A stretch of DNA of 64,000 nucleotides from Salegentibacter sediminis. GTDB lineage: Bacteria > Bacteroidota > Bacteroidia > Flavobacteriales > Flavobacteriaceae. The notes under the pieces were generated by a model. It had not been told where the DNA came from, made no database searches, and saw only the letters and a program-made list of their open reading frames with translations. Both the position numbers and the translations under genes were made by a program. Shown piece after piece: positions 16,189 through 25,410 of this stretch. Where the stretch lies: the NCBI RefSeq assembly GCF_002078605.1, contig NZ_MSJR01000002.1:186001-250000 (forward strand). The letters are read 5' to 3'. Position 1 is the first letter of the stretch, and each line of letters starts with the position of its first letter.

Positions 16189-18054
16189 ATGAAAAAAATA
16201 ATAATCAGCCTTATTTTCCTGGGAAGCCTCTCTATGGCGGCTCAGATTGAAAGGGTGGAACCACCTAACTGGTGGCTTGGCTTTGACAATGATGAGTTAC
16301 AATTAATGATCTATGGTGAAAATATAGGGGAGGCTGAGGTTAGTCTTGATGCAGTTGGGATTGATTTGGAAGATGTTCATCGCGCGAAAAGTCCCAATTA
16401 CCTGTTCCTGGATTTAAAATTAACAGAACAGGCTAAAGCTGGAAGCTTTCCAATTAATTTCACTTTGGAAAACGGTAAAAAACTGGTTCACCAATACGAA
16501 TTAAAAGAAAGAACCCGGCCTGGATCTGATTTTATCGGGTTCAATAATAAAGATGCGATATATCTTGTCACCCCTGACAGGTTTGCCAATGGAGATCCTT
16601 CCAACGATGAAGATTCGTCCTTAAGAGAAAAAACCATAAACCGGGAAGATGATTATGCCAGGCACGGAGGCGATATACAGGGTATTATAGATCATCTTGA
16701 CTATATAGACGAAATGGGCTTTACTGCTCTTTGGTCGTCGCCCTTATTGATTAACGATATGGAATCCGGCTCTTACCACGGATATGCCATGACCGATTTT
16801 TACCGGGTTGATCCTCGTTTTGGAACTCTGGAAGATTATAAAGAGCTGGCTGAAAAAGCCCGGGAAAGAGACATCAAACTTATTATGGACCAGGTGGCAA
16901 ATCATATAGGTTCAGGCCATTGGTGGATGGACGATCTGCCTTTTGAAGATTGGTTGAATTACCAGAAAGAATTTGAACAGGGAAAGGAAATAACCAAATC
17001 TAACCACATAAGAACCACCAACCAGGATTTTTATGCCGCCGATGTAGATAAGAGAAAAATGACTGAAGGCTGGTTCGTAGATACTATGCCAGATCTAAAT
17101 CAGGAAAATCCATTTATGGCCAAATATCTTATTCAAAACAGTATTTGGTGGATTGAATACCTCGGTCTTGGCGGAATACGCCAGGACACTTATCCTTATC
17201 CGGATAAAGATTTTATGAGTGACTGGGCCGGGGCTATCATGACCGAATACCCCGATTTCAATATCGTAGGAGAAGAGTGGAGTTATAATCCACTGCTAAT
17301 TCGTTACTGGCAGGATGGTGTAGAAAATAAAGATGCTTACGAATCCAACCTTAGATCTACAATGGATTTTGCTATGCAGGGAGAAATTGTAAAAGGTTTA
17401 AAAGAAGATGAAGGTTGGGGCACTGGGCTCACGAGACTTTATGAAGGCCTGGCGAACGATTTTGCCTATGAGCGTCCTGAGGATATAATGATTTTTCCAG
17501 ATAACCACGATAAGAGCAGGATCTTTACTCAATTGGAGGAAGATGTAGCAAAAACCAAAATGGCTGTTGCTTATATGCTGGTGCTTCCGAGGACACCTCA
17601 AATTTACTACGGGACCGAGATTTTGATGGATGATACGGCCAATCCGGGTGACCATGGGCTCATCCGTACCGAATTTCCGGGAGGTTGGGACGATCATGAT
17701 ACAAATGCTTTCACCGGGGAAGGGCTTTCAGAAGAAAAAGCAGATATGCAGGCTTTTCTGAAGAAAATTTTAAACTACCGCAAAAACTCTAAAGCGATTC
17801 ACACAGGTAAAACTCTTCATTTTGCACCTCAGGATGGCGTTTATGTGTCGGCAAGGCAAATTGAAGGCGAAAGTGTAGTTGTTATTCTGAATAAAAATGA
17901 GGAAAAATTCAGTTTAGACCTTGAAAGGTTTGAACAATTAGACCTGAATGGGAAAAATCTAAAAAATCTTATTTCCGAAGAAACTTTGGAATGGAATGAC
18001 AGGCTGGAATTAAACGGAGAAGGAGTATATCTTTTAACAACAAAATTCAACTAA
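16189..18054 (+). CDS. Periplasmic neopullulanase/cyclomaltodextrinase-like GH13 (SusA-like)
   Basis: 621 aa. Signal peptide SLIFLGSLSMAAQ (cleavage near 18), no lipobox, so periplasmic. An N-terminal Ig-like cyclomaltodextrinase domain (about 20-108; PPNWWLGF, LQLMIYGENI) precedes the catalytic barrel (about 115-530). GH13 motifs: DQVANHIG (region I), GGIRQDTY with nucleophile D333, VGEEW with acid/base E362, and PDNHDKSR (region IV). A small C-terminal beta domain ends the protein. It should cut maltodextrins or cyclodextrins brought in by SusCD into maltose-size pieces for the MFS transporter. It resembles Bacteroides SusA in place and fold. The next gene starts 13 bases downstream. Confidence 0.9.
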   Translation: MKKIIISLIFLGSLSMAAQIERVEPPNWWLGFDNDELQLMIYGENIGEAEVSLDAVGIDLEDVHRAKSPNYLFLDLKLTEQAKAGSFPINFTLENGKKLVHQYELKERTRPGSDFIGFNNKDAIYLVTPDRFANGDPSNDEDSSLREKTINREDDYARHGGDIQGIIDHLDYIDEMGFTALWSSPLLINDMESGSYHGYAMTDFYRVDPRFGTLEDYKELAEKARERDIKLIMDQVANHIGSGHWWMDDLPFEDWLNYQKEFEQGKEITKSNHIRTTNQDFYAADVDKRKMTEGWFVDTMPDLNQENPFMAKYLIQNSIWWIEYLGLGGIRQDTYPYPDKDFMSDWAGAIMTEYPDFNIVGEEWSYNPLLIRYWQDGVENKDAYESNLRSTMDFAMQGEIVKGLKEDEGWGTGLTRLYEGLANDFAYERPEDIMIFPDNHDKSRIFTQLEEDVAKTKMAVAYMLVLPRTPQIYYGTEILMDDTANPGDHGLIRTEFPGGWDDHDTNAFTGEGLSEEKADMQAFLKKILNYRKNSKAIHTGKTLHFAPQDGVYVSARQIEGESVVVILNKNEEKFSLDLERFEQLDLNGKNLKNLISEETLEWNDRLELNGEGVYLLTTKFN

Positions 18055-18067
18055 ATAAATTATAAAT

Positions 18068-19504
18068 ATGAAACAATTTTCGATAATAATGGCGCTTTTG
18101 GTGCTGATGGTATCCTGTAAAAATGAACCAAAGCAGGAAGAGCAAAAAGAAGAAAAACAGGAAAGTCTGGAGCCGGTATCTAATGAAGCATTGGAATCAG
18201 CAGTGATTTATGAGGCCAATATTCGGCAATATTCTCCTGAGGGAACTTTCGAGGCCTTTACCAAAGATATTCCGCAGTTAAAGGAATTAGGGGTAAAAGT
18301 GATCTGGCTAATGCCGATTTATCCTATTTCCATGAAGAATCGTAAAGCAACTCAGGGTCTATCTATTGAGGATATTGAAGATGAAGAAGAGAGAAAAAAG
18401 TACCTGGGAAGTTACTACGCTATTGCTGATTATACCGGGATAAATCCGGAATTTGGAGAATTTGATGATTTCAATGAGCTTGTGGATACCGCACACGAAA
18501 ACGGGATGTATGTTATTCTTGATTGGGTGGCCAACCACACCGGCTGGGATCATCACTGGATGGAGGAGCATCCTGAATTCTATACTCAGAATGATAAAGG
18601 AGAGATCGTTGATCCTTTAAATCCCGATACGGGTGAAAGCTGGGGTTGGACCGATGTTGCCGACCTTAACTATGATAATAAAGAACTTTGGGAAGCGATG
18701 ACCAAAGAGATGGAATTCTGGGTGGAAGAATATAATATTGACGGTTTCCGTGCCGATGTGGCCGGTGAGGTTCCTACCGAATTCTGGGAGCAGGCAGTAA
18801 AAAAACTGAATTCCCATAAACCCATGTTTATGTTAGCCGAATCTGAGGATAAGGATTTATTTCATAATGCCTTCGATATGGGGTATAACTGGGAAGGTCA
18901 CCACATTATGAATGAAATGGCCCAGGGCAAGAAAACTGTGAAAGACTGGAATGCCTATATGCAAAAGATCGATACTACCTACCAGGAAGATGACTACCTG
19001 ATGAATTTCGTGACTAATCATGATGAAAATTCCTGGAATGGTACGGTGAAAGAGCGAATGGGAGAGGCTTCAGAAGCTATGATTGCCTTTAGTTATGCGC
19101 TTCCGGGGATGCCACTTATTTACAGCGGCCTGGAATATGATTTAGATAAAAGACTTAGGTTCTTTGAAAAAGATACTATTTCTAAAGAAAAAGGAAAGAT
19201 ATGGCCAATCCTTGAGAAATTAGGGGAGCTTAAGAACCAAAATGTTGCCCTGCACGGAGCCAAAGAGGCAGCCTCTTATGAAGCTCTGGAAACTTCAGAA
19301 GAAGAGAAAGTTATGGCATTTAAACGTGAGAAAAATGGTCAGGAACTTATTTATCTTTCTAATTTCAGTGATGCTTCGTTGAATTTTACGGTTAGACTTG
19401 ACGGAGAGTATATAGATTATATGTCTGGGGCAACTGTAGAAATGGAAGAAAATGAAAATTTAGAATTTAAGCCTTGGGAGTATCGAATATTAGTAAATAA
19501 CTAA
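18068..19504 (+). CDS. GH13 alpha-amylase-family lipoprotein
   Basis: 478 aa. Lipobox VLMVSC (Cys17) then a Lys/Glu/Gln-rich linker (KNEPKQEEQKEEKQES), without the Asp-rich tail of the surface lipoproteins, so it may sit in the periplasm-facing leaflet. GH13 regions: I LDWVANHT (about 151-158), II DGFRAD with nucleophile D230, III LAESED with E258, IV TNHDENSW. The barrel ends near 400 and a small beta domain follows. It lacks an N-terminal starch domain. It probably trims maltooligosaccharides; alpha-glucosidase or alpha-amylase activity cannot be told apart by eye. It is the last gene before a strong terminator. Confidence 0.9.
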   Translation: MKQFSIIMALLVLMVSCKNEPKQEEQKEEKQESLEPVSNEALESAVIYEANIRQYSPEGTFEAFTKDIPQLKELGVKVIWLMPIYPISMKNRKATQGLSIEDIEDEEERKKYLGSYYAIADYTGINPEFGEFDDFNELVDTAHENGMYVILDWVANHTGWDHHWMEEHPEFYTQNDKGEIVDPLNPDTGESWGWTDVADLNYDNKELWEAMTKEMEFWVEEYNIDGFRADVAGEVPTEFWEQAVKKLNSHKPMFMLAESEDKDLFHNAFDMGYNWEGHHIMNEMAQGKKTVKDWNAYMQKIDTTYQEDDYLMNFVTNHDENSWNGTVKERMGEASEAMIAFSYALPGMPLIYSGLEYDLDKRLRFFEKDTISKEKGKIWPILEKLGELKNQNVALHGAKEAASYEALETSEEEKVMAFKREKNGQELIYLSNFSDASLNFTVRLDGEYIDYMSGATVEMEENENLEFKPWEYRILVNN

Positions 19505-19522
19505 AAAAACTCCTAAATTAAT

Positions 19523-19555
19523 AAAAACAGCCCGCTAAAACGGGCTGTTTTTGTT
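19523..19555 (+). terminator. Strong terminator closing the maltose locus
   Basis: A perfect 12-bp stem (AAAAACAGCCCG at 19523-19534, CGGGCTGTTTTT at 19541-19552) with a 6-base loop and T-rich tail. It follows the GH13 lipoprotein stop by 18 bases. Confidence 0.92.
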
Positions 19556-19628
19556 AGTTATCAACCGAAAACGATTTAGTTTTTGCGAAAATTAGGTTAT
19601 ATTAATCAATTGAAATAGCTTTGAGGTA

Positions 19629-20615
19629 ATGATAAAGAAAATCAACAATATAGCAGTATTAACTTCCGGGGGAGATGCTCCTGGAATGAATGCCGCAATA
19701 AGAGCTGTAGTAAGAGCTTGTTCGTATTACAATCTTGAATGCACAGGTGTTTACCGGGGCTATCAGGGTCTTATTGAAGGCGATTTTGAAAAGCTTGATG
19801 CCAGGTCTGTAAGAAATGTAATTAATAAAGGCGGCACTTTCCTTAAATCTACCCGCTCTATGGAATTCAAAACCAAAGAGGGGAGAGCAAAAGCAAATGA
19901 AAATCTGAAAAAGGCGGGGGTAGATGCCCTTGTAGTTATAGGAGGGGATGGAACCTTTACCGGGGGACTTTTGTTCAATCAGGAGTTCGATTTTCCGGTG
20001 GTTGGTATCCCGGCAACCATCGATAACGACATTAGTGGTACAGATTATACCCTGGGTTACGACACCGCATTAAATACGGTAGTTGAAGCCATTGATAAAA
20101 TTCGGGATACCGCCAGTTCACATAACAGACTGTTCTTAGTTGAAGTTATGGGACGCGATGCCGGCGATATAGCCTTAAATAGCGGGATAGGCGCAGGTGC
20201 TGAAGAAATCCTTATTCCTGAAGAAGAAGGGGGAATAGAGCTAATGATGGACTCTCTGGAAAAGAGTAAAAAATCCGGAAAGACCTCAAGCATTATCGTT
20301 GTGGCAGAAGGTGAGAAAAGCGGTAAAACAATTTTTGAACTTGCTGAACATATAGGTGAAAAATATGAAGAGTACGACATCAGGGTATCGGTACTGGGGC
20401 ACATTCAACGTGGAGGCTCACCAAGTTGTTTTGACCGCGTGCTGGCAAGTAAGCTTGGTGTGGGAGCAGTGGAAGCGCTTACCGATGGTAAATCCAATAT
20501 TATGGTTGGAGTACACCATCAGAAAGTAGTTCATGTTTCATTGGAAAAAGCGCTCAAAGAGAAGCGTGAATTAGACAAAGAGTTAAGAAGGGTGGCTAAC
20601 ATCACTTCAGTGTAA
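19629..20615 (+). CDS. pfkA: ATP-dependent 6-phosphofructokinase
   Basis: 328 aa, standard for the bacterial group. Phosphorylates fructose 6-phosphate in glycolysis; cytoplasmic tetramer. TSGGDAPGMNAAIRA (12-26) and GGDGTF (105-110) form the ATP site, and the Gly in GGDG is the residue that favours ATP over pyrophosphate. IPATIDNDISGTD holds catalytic D132/D134, and MGRDAG the substrate loop. It lies 18 bases before gapA, so the two glycolytic genes form an operon directly after the maltose locus. The ATG is preceded by GAGGTAAT, a weak Shine-Dalgarno-like sequence unusual for this window. Confidence 0.96.
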   Translation: MIKKINNIAVLTSGGDAPGMNAAIRAVVRACSYYNLECTGVYRGYQGLIEGDFEKLDARSVRNVINKGGTFLKSTRSMEFKTKEGRAKANENLKKAGVDALVVIGGDGTFTGGLLFNQEFDFPVVGIPATIDNDISGTDYTLGYDTALNTVVEAIDKIRDTASSHNRLFLVEVMGRDAGDIALNSGIGAGAEEILIPEEEGGIELMMDSLEKSKKSGKTSSIIVVAEGEKSGKTIFELAEHIGEKYEEYDIRVSVLGHIQRGGSPSCFDRVLASKLGVGAVEALTDGKSNIMVGVHHQKVVHVSLEKALKEKRELDKELRRVANITSV

Positions 20616-21632
<1,017 letters not shown>

Positions 21633-21642
21633 TACTTAAATG

Positions 21643-21717
21643 AAAAAAGCCTGAAAGAAAATTGGAACTGTAGGATTTCATCATAATCCTACAGCCATTT
21701 TCATCAGGCTTTTTTTT
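21643..21717 (+). terminator. Composite extended terminator hairpin after gapA
   Basis: Outer arms AAAAAAGCCTGA (21643-21654) and TCAGGCTTTTTTT (21704-21717) enclose a middle helix (GAAAAT-TGG with CCATTTTC) and a perfect 10-bp inner stem CTGTAGGATT/AATCCTACAG (21668-21677, 21685-21694). The whole forms a rod of about 75 bases ending in seven Ts, much larger than a usual terminator. It is followed 16 bases later by the next gene. Confidence 0.82.
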
Positions 21718-21732
21718 AAATCACACGAAGAA

Positions 21733-22590
21733 ATGATTTTATTAGCAGACGGTGGCTCAACAAAATGTGATTGGATCTTACTGAATGCCCGGGGAGAACA
21801 GGTTTTTAAAACCAGAACCAAAGGGCTTAACCCGGCGGTCTTTCCTGAGTTGGTTCTTGAACAGCGTATTGAAGAAAACGCAGAATTGCGTGAAGTAAAA
21901 GATAAAGTAGAAAGGGTACATTTTTTTGGTGCCGGTTGTGGGACTGAAACACCCCGTAAACTCCTGGAAGATATTTTTACCAACTTTTTTACCAATGTTA
22001 ACGAAGTAATCGTAAAAGAAGATATTGTAGCTGCTGTATATGCCGCAACTACAGAACCTGGTATAGTTTGTATCCTGGGTACGGGATCTAATTCCTGTTA
22101 TTACGACGGTGAAGAGATTCACCAGGTTGTGCATTCCCTTGGATATATTCTTATGGATGAGGCCAGTGGTAATTACTTTGGAAAAAGACTTTTAAGGGAT
22201 TATTACTATAAGAGAATGCCTCCGGAATTGGTGACTATATTTGAACAGAAATATAACCTTGATTCAGACGAGATAAAGAAAAACCTCTATAGAAGAGAAA
22301 ATCCAAATACCTACCTCGCAAATTTTGCCGAATTTATCTTTACCAACGAGCGGAATGGATATTTCTACAAGCTGGTTCACGAAGGTATTACTGATTTTGT
22401 GCATTCCAGAGTTTTGTCTTATAAACAAGCGCAGAATGTGCCAATACATTTTATAGGAAGTATAGCTTTCTTTAGCGAAGATATTATTCGGGCAGTAGTT
22501 CAGCCATATGGGCTTGAAGTAGGAAATATAGTGAGAAGACCTATTGATGGTTTAATAGATTATTACCGAAATCACGTGTTAAACGTTTAA
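21733..22590 (+). CDS. BadF/BadG/BcrA/BcrD-type ATPase, N-acetylglucosamine-kinase-like
   Basis: 285 aa of the actin-like ATPase fold. Phosphate-1 motif MILLADGGSTKCDWILL at the N-terminus, then a Gly-rich GAGCGTE, the phosphate-2 region VCILGTGSNSCYYDG, and MDEASGNYFGKRLL. These match the N-acetylglucosamine kinase-like branch common in Bacteroidota. It probably phosphorylates an amino sugar or related sugar in the cytoplasm. It is downstream of pfkA-gapA but beyond a strong terminator, so it likely has another promoter or depends on readthrough. The substrate is uncertain, and no amino-sugar gene lies nearby. Confidence 0.78.
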   Translation: MILLADGGSTKCDWILLNARGEQVFKTRTKGLNPAVFPELVLEQRIEENAELREVKDKVERVHFFGAGCGTETPRKLLEDIFTNFFTNVNEVIVKEDIVAAVYAATTEPGIVCILGTGSNSCYYDGEEIHQVVHSLGYILMDEASGNYFGKRLLRDYYYKRMPPELVTIFEQKYNLDSDEIKKNLYRRENPNTYLANFAEFIFTNERNGYFYKLVHEGITDFVHSRVLSYKQAQNVPIHFIGSIAFFSEDIIRAVVQPYGLEVGNIVRRPIDGLIDYYRNHVLNV

Positions 22591-22642
22591 CACTCAAATC
22601 ATTTCGTAAATTTTACTAAATTTAAGGAAACAAAATCTTTAA

Positions 22643-24181
22643 ATGCTGGTAAAAGTCTACGGAAGTGCCGTTTTTGGGGTAGAAGCAACCACAATTACCA
22701 TTGAGGTAAATGTGGCTACCGGCATTGGATATCATCTGGTTGGTTTACCCGATAATGCGGTAAAAGAAAGCAGTTATCGCATAACCGCCGCCCTCCAAAA
22801 TACGGGCTATAAATTTCCCGGTAAAAAGATTATAGTGAATATGGCTCCTGCTGATCTTCGGAAAGAAGGTTCGGCATACGACCTCACTTTTGCCCTGGGA
22901 ATCCTAACCGCATCAGGCCAGATCAAGGCCGAAAACATTTCAGATTATTTAATAATGGGGGAGCTTTCCCTCGACGGAAGCCTTCAACCTATAAAGGGAG
23001 CGCTTCCTATTGCTATTAAAGCCAGAGAAGAAGGCTTTAAAGGTTTTATTCTTCCCAAGCAAAACGCAAAAGAAGCCGCTGTGGTGAACGGGCTTGAAAT
23101 CTATGGCGTAGATAATATCCTGGAGGTAATCAGGTTTTTTGATAAGGAAGAACCCCTGGAACAAACCCTCATTAATACCCGGGAAGAATTTTATAAAAAT
23201 CTGGATAACCCGGAACACGATTTTGCCGATGTAAAAGGGCAGGAATCTATTAAGCGCTGTATGGAAATAGCCGCAGCCGGAGGTCATAATATTATTTTAA
23301 TCGGTCCGCCCGGAGCGGGAAAGACCATGTTGGCAAAACGCCTGCCCAGCATTTTACCACCTATGACCCTGCATGAGGCTTTGGAAACCACTAAAATTCA
23401 TAGCGTAGTTGGCAGGATACGTGAAAATGTAGGCTTGATGTCTCAACGCCCCTTCAGAAGCCCACATCACACAATTTCAGATGTTGCCCTTGTGGGCGGC
23501 GGGGCTTATCCCCAACCGGGGGAAATTTCGCTATCCCATAACGGGGTTTTATTCTTAGATGAACTTCCTGAGTTTAAACGCGGCGTGCTTGAAGTAATGC
23601 GCCAGCCCCTGGAGGATCGGGAAGTCACCATCTCCCGGGCGAAATTCACAGTTACCTATCCTTCAAGTTTTATGCTGGTAGCCAGTATGAATCCAAGTCC
23701 CAGTGGTTACTTTAATGATCCCGATTCACCGGTAACTTCCAGTCCTGCCGAAATGCAGCGTTATCTTAGCAAAATTAGTGGCCCTCTTCTGGATAGAATA
23801 GATATTCATATCGAGGTGACGCCGGTTCCATTTGAAAAGCTCAGTGAAGAACGCAGGGGAGAGAGTAGTGTGGAGATAAGAAAAAGAGTTACCGCGGCCC
23901 GGGAAATTCAGACGCAGCGATTTAAAGAAAATGAGAATGTGCATTATAATGCTCAAATGAGTGTAAGGCAGATCAGGGAATTTTGTGATTTGGATGAAGC
24001 ATCTAAACAACTTTTGAAAACAGCTATGGAACGGCTCAATCTTTCTGCAAGGGCTTATGATCGTATTTTAAAGGTCTCCCGTAGTATCGCCGATTTAGAG
24101 CAATCGGAAAATATTGCCGCCAACCACATCAGCGAAGCGATTCAGTATAGAAGCCTGGATCGGGACGGCTGGTTGGGCTGA
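22643..24181 (+). CDS. YifB/ComM-family AAA+ ATPase (Mg-chelatase-like)
   Basis: 512 aa. N-terminal ChlI-like/Lon-protease-like domain (about 20-140: [23 protein letters not shown]), AAA+ core with Walker A GPPGAGKT (221-228) and Walker [12 protein letters not shown], then the Mg-chelatase C-terminal domain ([32 protein letters not shown]). ComM proteins are hexameric helicases that promote branch migration during natural transformation, while many carriers are not known to be competent. Cytoplasmic. TAAATTTA at about 22617-22624 just upstream is a weak -7 candidate. Length is normal. Confidence 0.92.
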   Translation: MLVKVYGSAVFGVEATTITIEVNVATGIGYHLVGLPDNAVKESSYRITAALQNTGYKFPGKKIIVNMAPADLRKEGSAYDLTFALGILTASGQIKAENISDYLIMGELSLDGSLQPIKGALPIAIKAREEGFKGFILPKQNAKEAAVVNGLEIYGVDNILEVIRFFDKEEPLEQTLINTREEFYKNLDNPEHDFADVKGQESIKRCMEIAAAGGHNIILIGPPGAGKTMLAKRLPSILPPMTLHEALETTKIHSVVGRIRENVGLMSQRPFRSPHHTISDVALVGGGAYPQPGEISLSHNGVLFLDELPEFKRGVLEVMRQPLEDREVTISRAKFTVTYPSSFMLVASMNPSPSGYFNDPDSPVTSSPAEMQRYLSKISGPLLDRIDIHIEVTPVPFEKLSEERRGESSVEIRKRVTAAREIQTQRFKENENVHYNAQMSVRQIREFCDLDEASKQLLKTAMERLNLSARAYDRILKVSRSIADLEQSENIAANHISEAIQYRSLDRDGWLG

Positions 24182-24264
24182 GGTCCTAAATTATAAATGA
24201 ATGTAAAATTTTAACGGGTTTATTTTTAAACTTTTATCTTTACTAGCTCACAACCCAAAAATCA

Positions 24265-25410
24265 ATGAAACGAATAATCCTGCTTCTCTTAATAATTATT
24301 TCCGGCTGTAAAAACAACGAAAGCTCTGAAAAAGTTTCAGCAGAGGAAGCCGATAGTATAAAAGTACCTACAATCACTGAGGCTTTACAAAGCGAAATCA
24401 TAGAATTTGATCTCGAAGAAGCCAACAAACTTGCAGAACTTCCCCTTAACTGTATTGAAACCGAATATCCTAATAAACTGGGCCAAACCCTGGAAAATAA
24501 AGAAGCTATGGGCGAACCCAGCGAGCTTCATCCGGCCTTTTACGGCTGTTTTGACTGGCATTCTTCGGTTCATGGGCATTGGTCCCTTATAAGTTTGCTA
24601 AAACAATTTCCGAAGCTTGAAAAGCGAAAAGAAATAAGGGAATTACTTCAAAAAAGTCTTTCTGCTGAAAATATTCAGGAGGAGCTCGAATATTTCCGAA
24701 GAGAACATAGTGATTCTTACGAGCGTACTTACGGTTGGGCCTGGTTGCTTAAACTGGCTCAGGAAATAAAAACCTGGGATGATCCCCTGGCACAGGAACT
24801 TGATCAAAACCTCCAGCCTTTAACCAATCTTATAGTAGAACGATATATGGAGTTTCTCCCAAAACTCAATTACCCTATCAGGGTTGGAGAACACGAAAAT
24901 ACAGCTTTTGGTCTCTCTTACGCCTGGGACTATGCTGTTACCGCCGAAAATGAGGAGCTGAAAGAACTCATTTCGAAACGAGCAAGGGATTTTTACCTTA
25001 GTGATGATCATTGCCCCATAACCTGGGAGCCGGGTGGCTTCGACTTTCTCTCTCCCTGTTTAGAGGAGGTGAATATTATGCGTAGGGTCTTACCGAAAAA
25101 CGCCTTTATGATGTGGTTAGACGATTTTATGCCTAACCTCAAGAATGAAGGTTTTAATATTGAAGTAGGCGAAGTTTCCGATCGCACCGATGGAAAACTG
25201 GTGCATCTCGATGGTCTCAATTTTAGCCGCGCCTGGGTTTTTTACGGCCTGGTCAATAAATATCCGGATGAATTCGGGCATTTAAAGAGCCTTGCCGACA
25301 GTCACGTAGCTTATTCCTTCCCTAATTTGGTAGGTGATAGCTACGAAGGTGGCCACTGGTTAGGCAGTTTTGCTATCTACGCACTTAATGAATCCCGCAA
25401 GGGCAAGTGA
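24265..25410 (+). CDS. DUF2891-family lipoprotein, linked to 5-oxoproline genes
   Basis: 381 aa. Signal peptide MKRIILLLLIIISGC with lipid Cys15, so exported and membrane-anchored. The body matches what I recall of DUF2891: HPAFYGCFDWHSSVHGHW near 92-109, YERTYGWAWLLKL, WEPGGFDFLSPCLEE, and YEGGHWLGSFAIYAL at the end. The Trp/His-rich helical repeat look is like (alpha/alpha) barrel enzymes, but no catalytic role is known to me. Its stop overlaps the GTG start of the Nramp-like gene, which is followed by pxpABC, so a role in the same pathway is likely, for example releasing or binding pyroglutamyl compounds in the periplasm. A TATCTTTA element lies about 25 bases upstream. Confidence 0.75.
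   Translation: MKRIILLLLIIISGCKNNESSEKVSAEEADSIKVPTITEALQSEIIEFDLEEANKLAELPLNCIETEYPNKLGQTLENKEAMGEPSELHPAFYGCFDWHSSVHGHWSLISLLKQFPKLEKRKEIRELLQKSLSAENIQEELEYFRREHSDSYERTYGWAWLLKLAQEIKTWDDPLAQELDQNLQPLTNLIVERYMEFLPKLNYPIRVGEHENTAFGLSYAWDYAVTAENEELKELISKRARDFYLSDDHCPITWEPGGFDFLSPCLEEVNIMRRVLPKNAFMMWLDDFMPNLKNEGFNIEVGEVSDRTDGKLVHLDGLNFSRAWVFYGLVNKYPDEFGHLKSLADSHVAYSFPNLVGDSYEGGHWLGSFAIYALNESRKGK

Noticed and set aside
19566-19587. CGAAAAC-N6-GTTTTTGCG as a second LacI operator before pfkA
   Set aside because: The arms resemble the operator, but LacI-family operators do not carry a 6-base insert at the centre; A+T-rich chance similarity is likely.
19616-19623. TAGCTTTG as a -7 promoter element for pfkA
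   Set aside because: It matches TAnnTTTG but lies 6 bases before the ATG and would leave essentially no leader.
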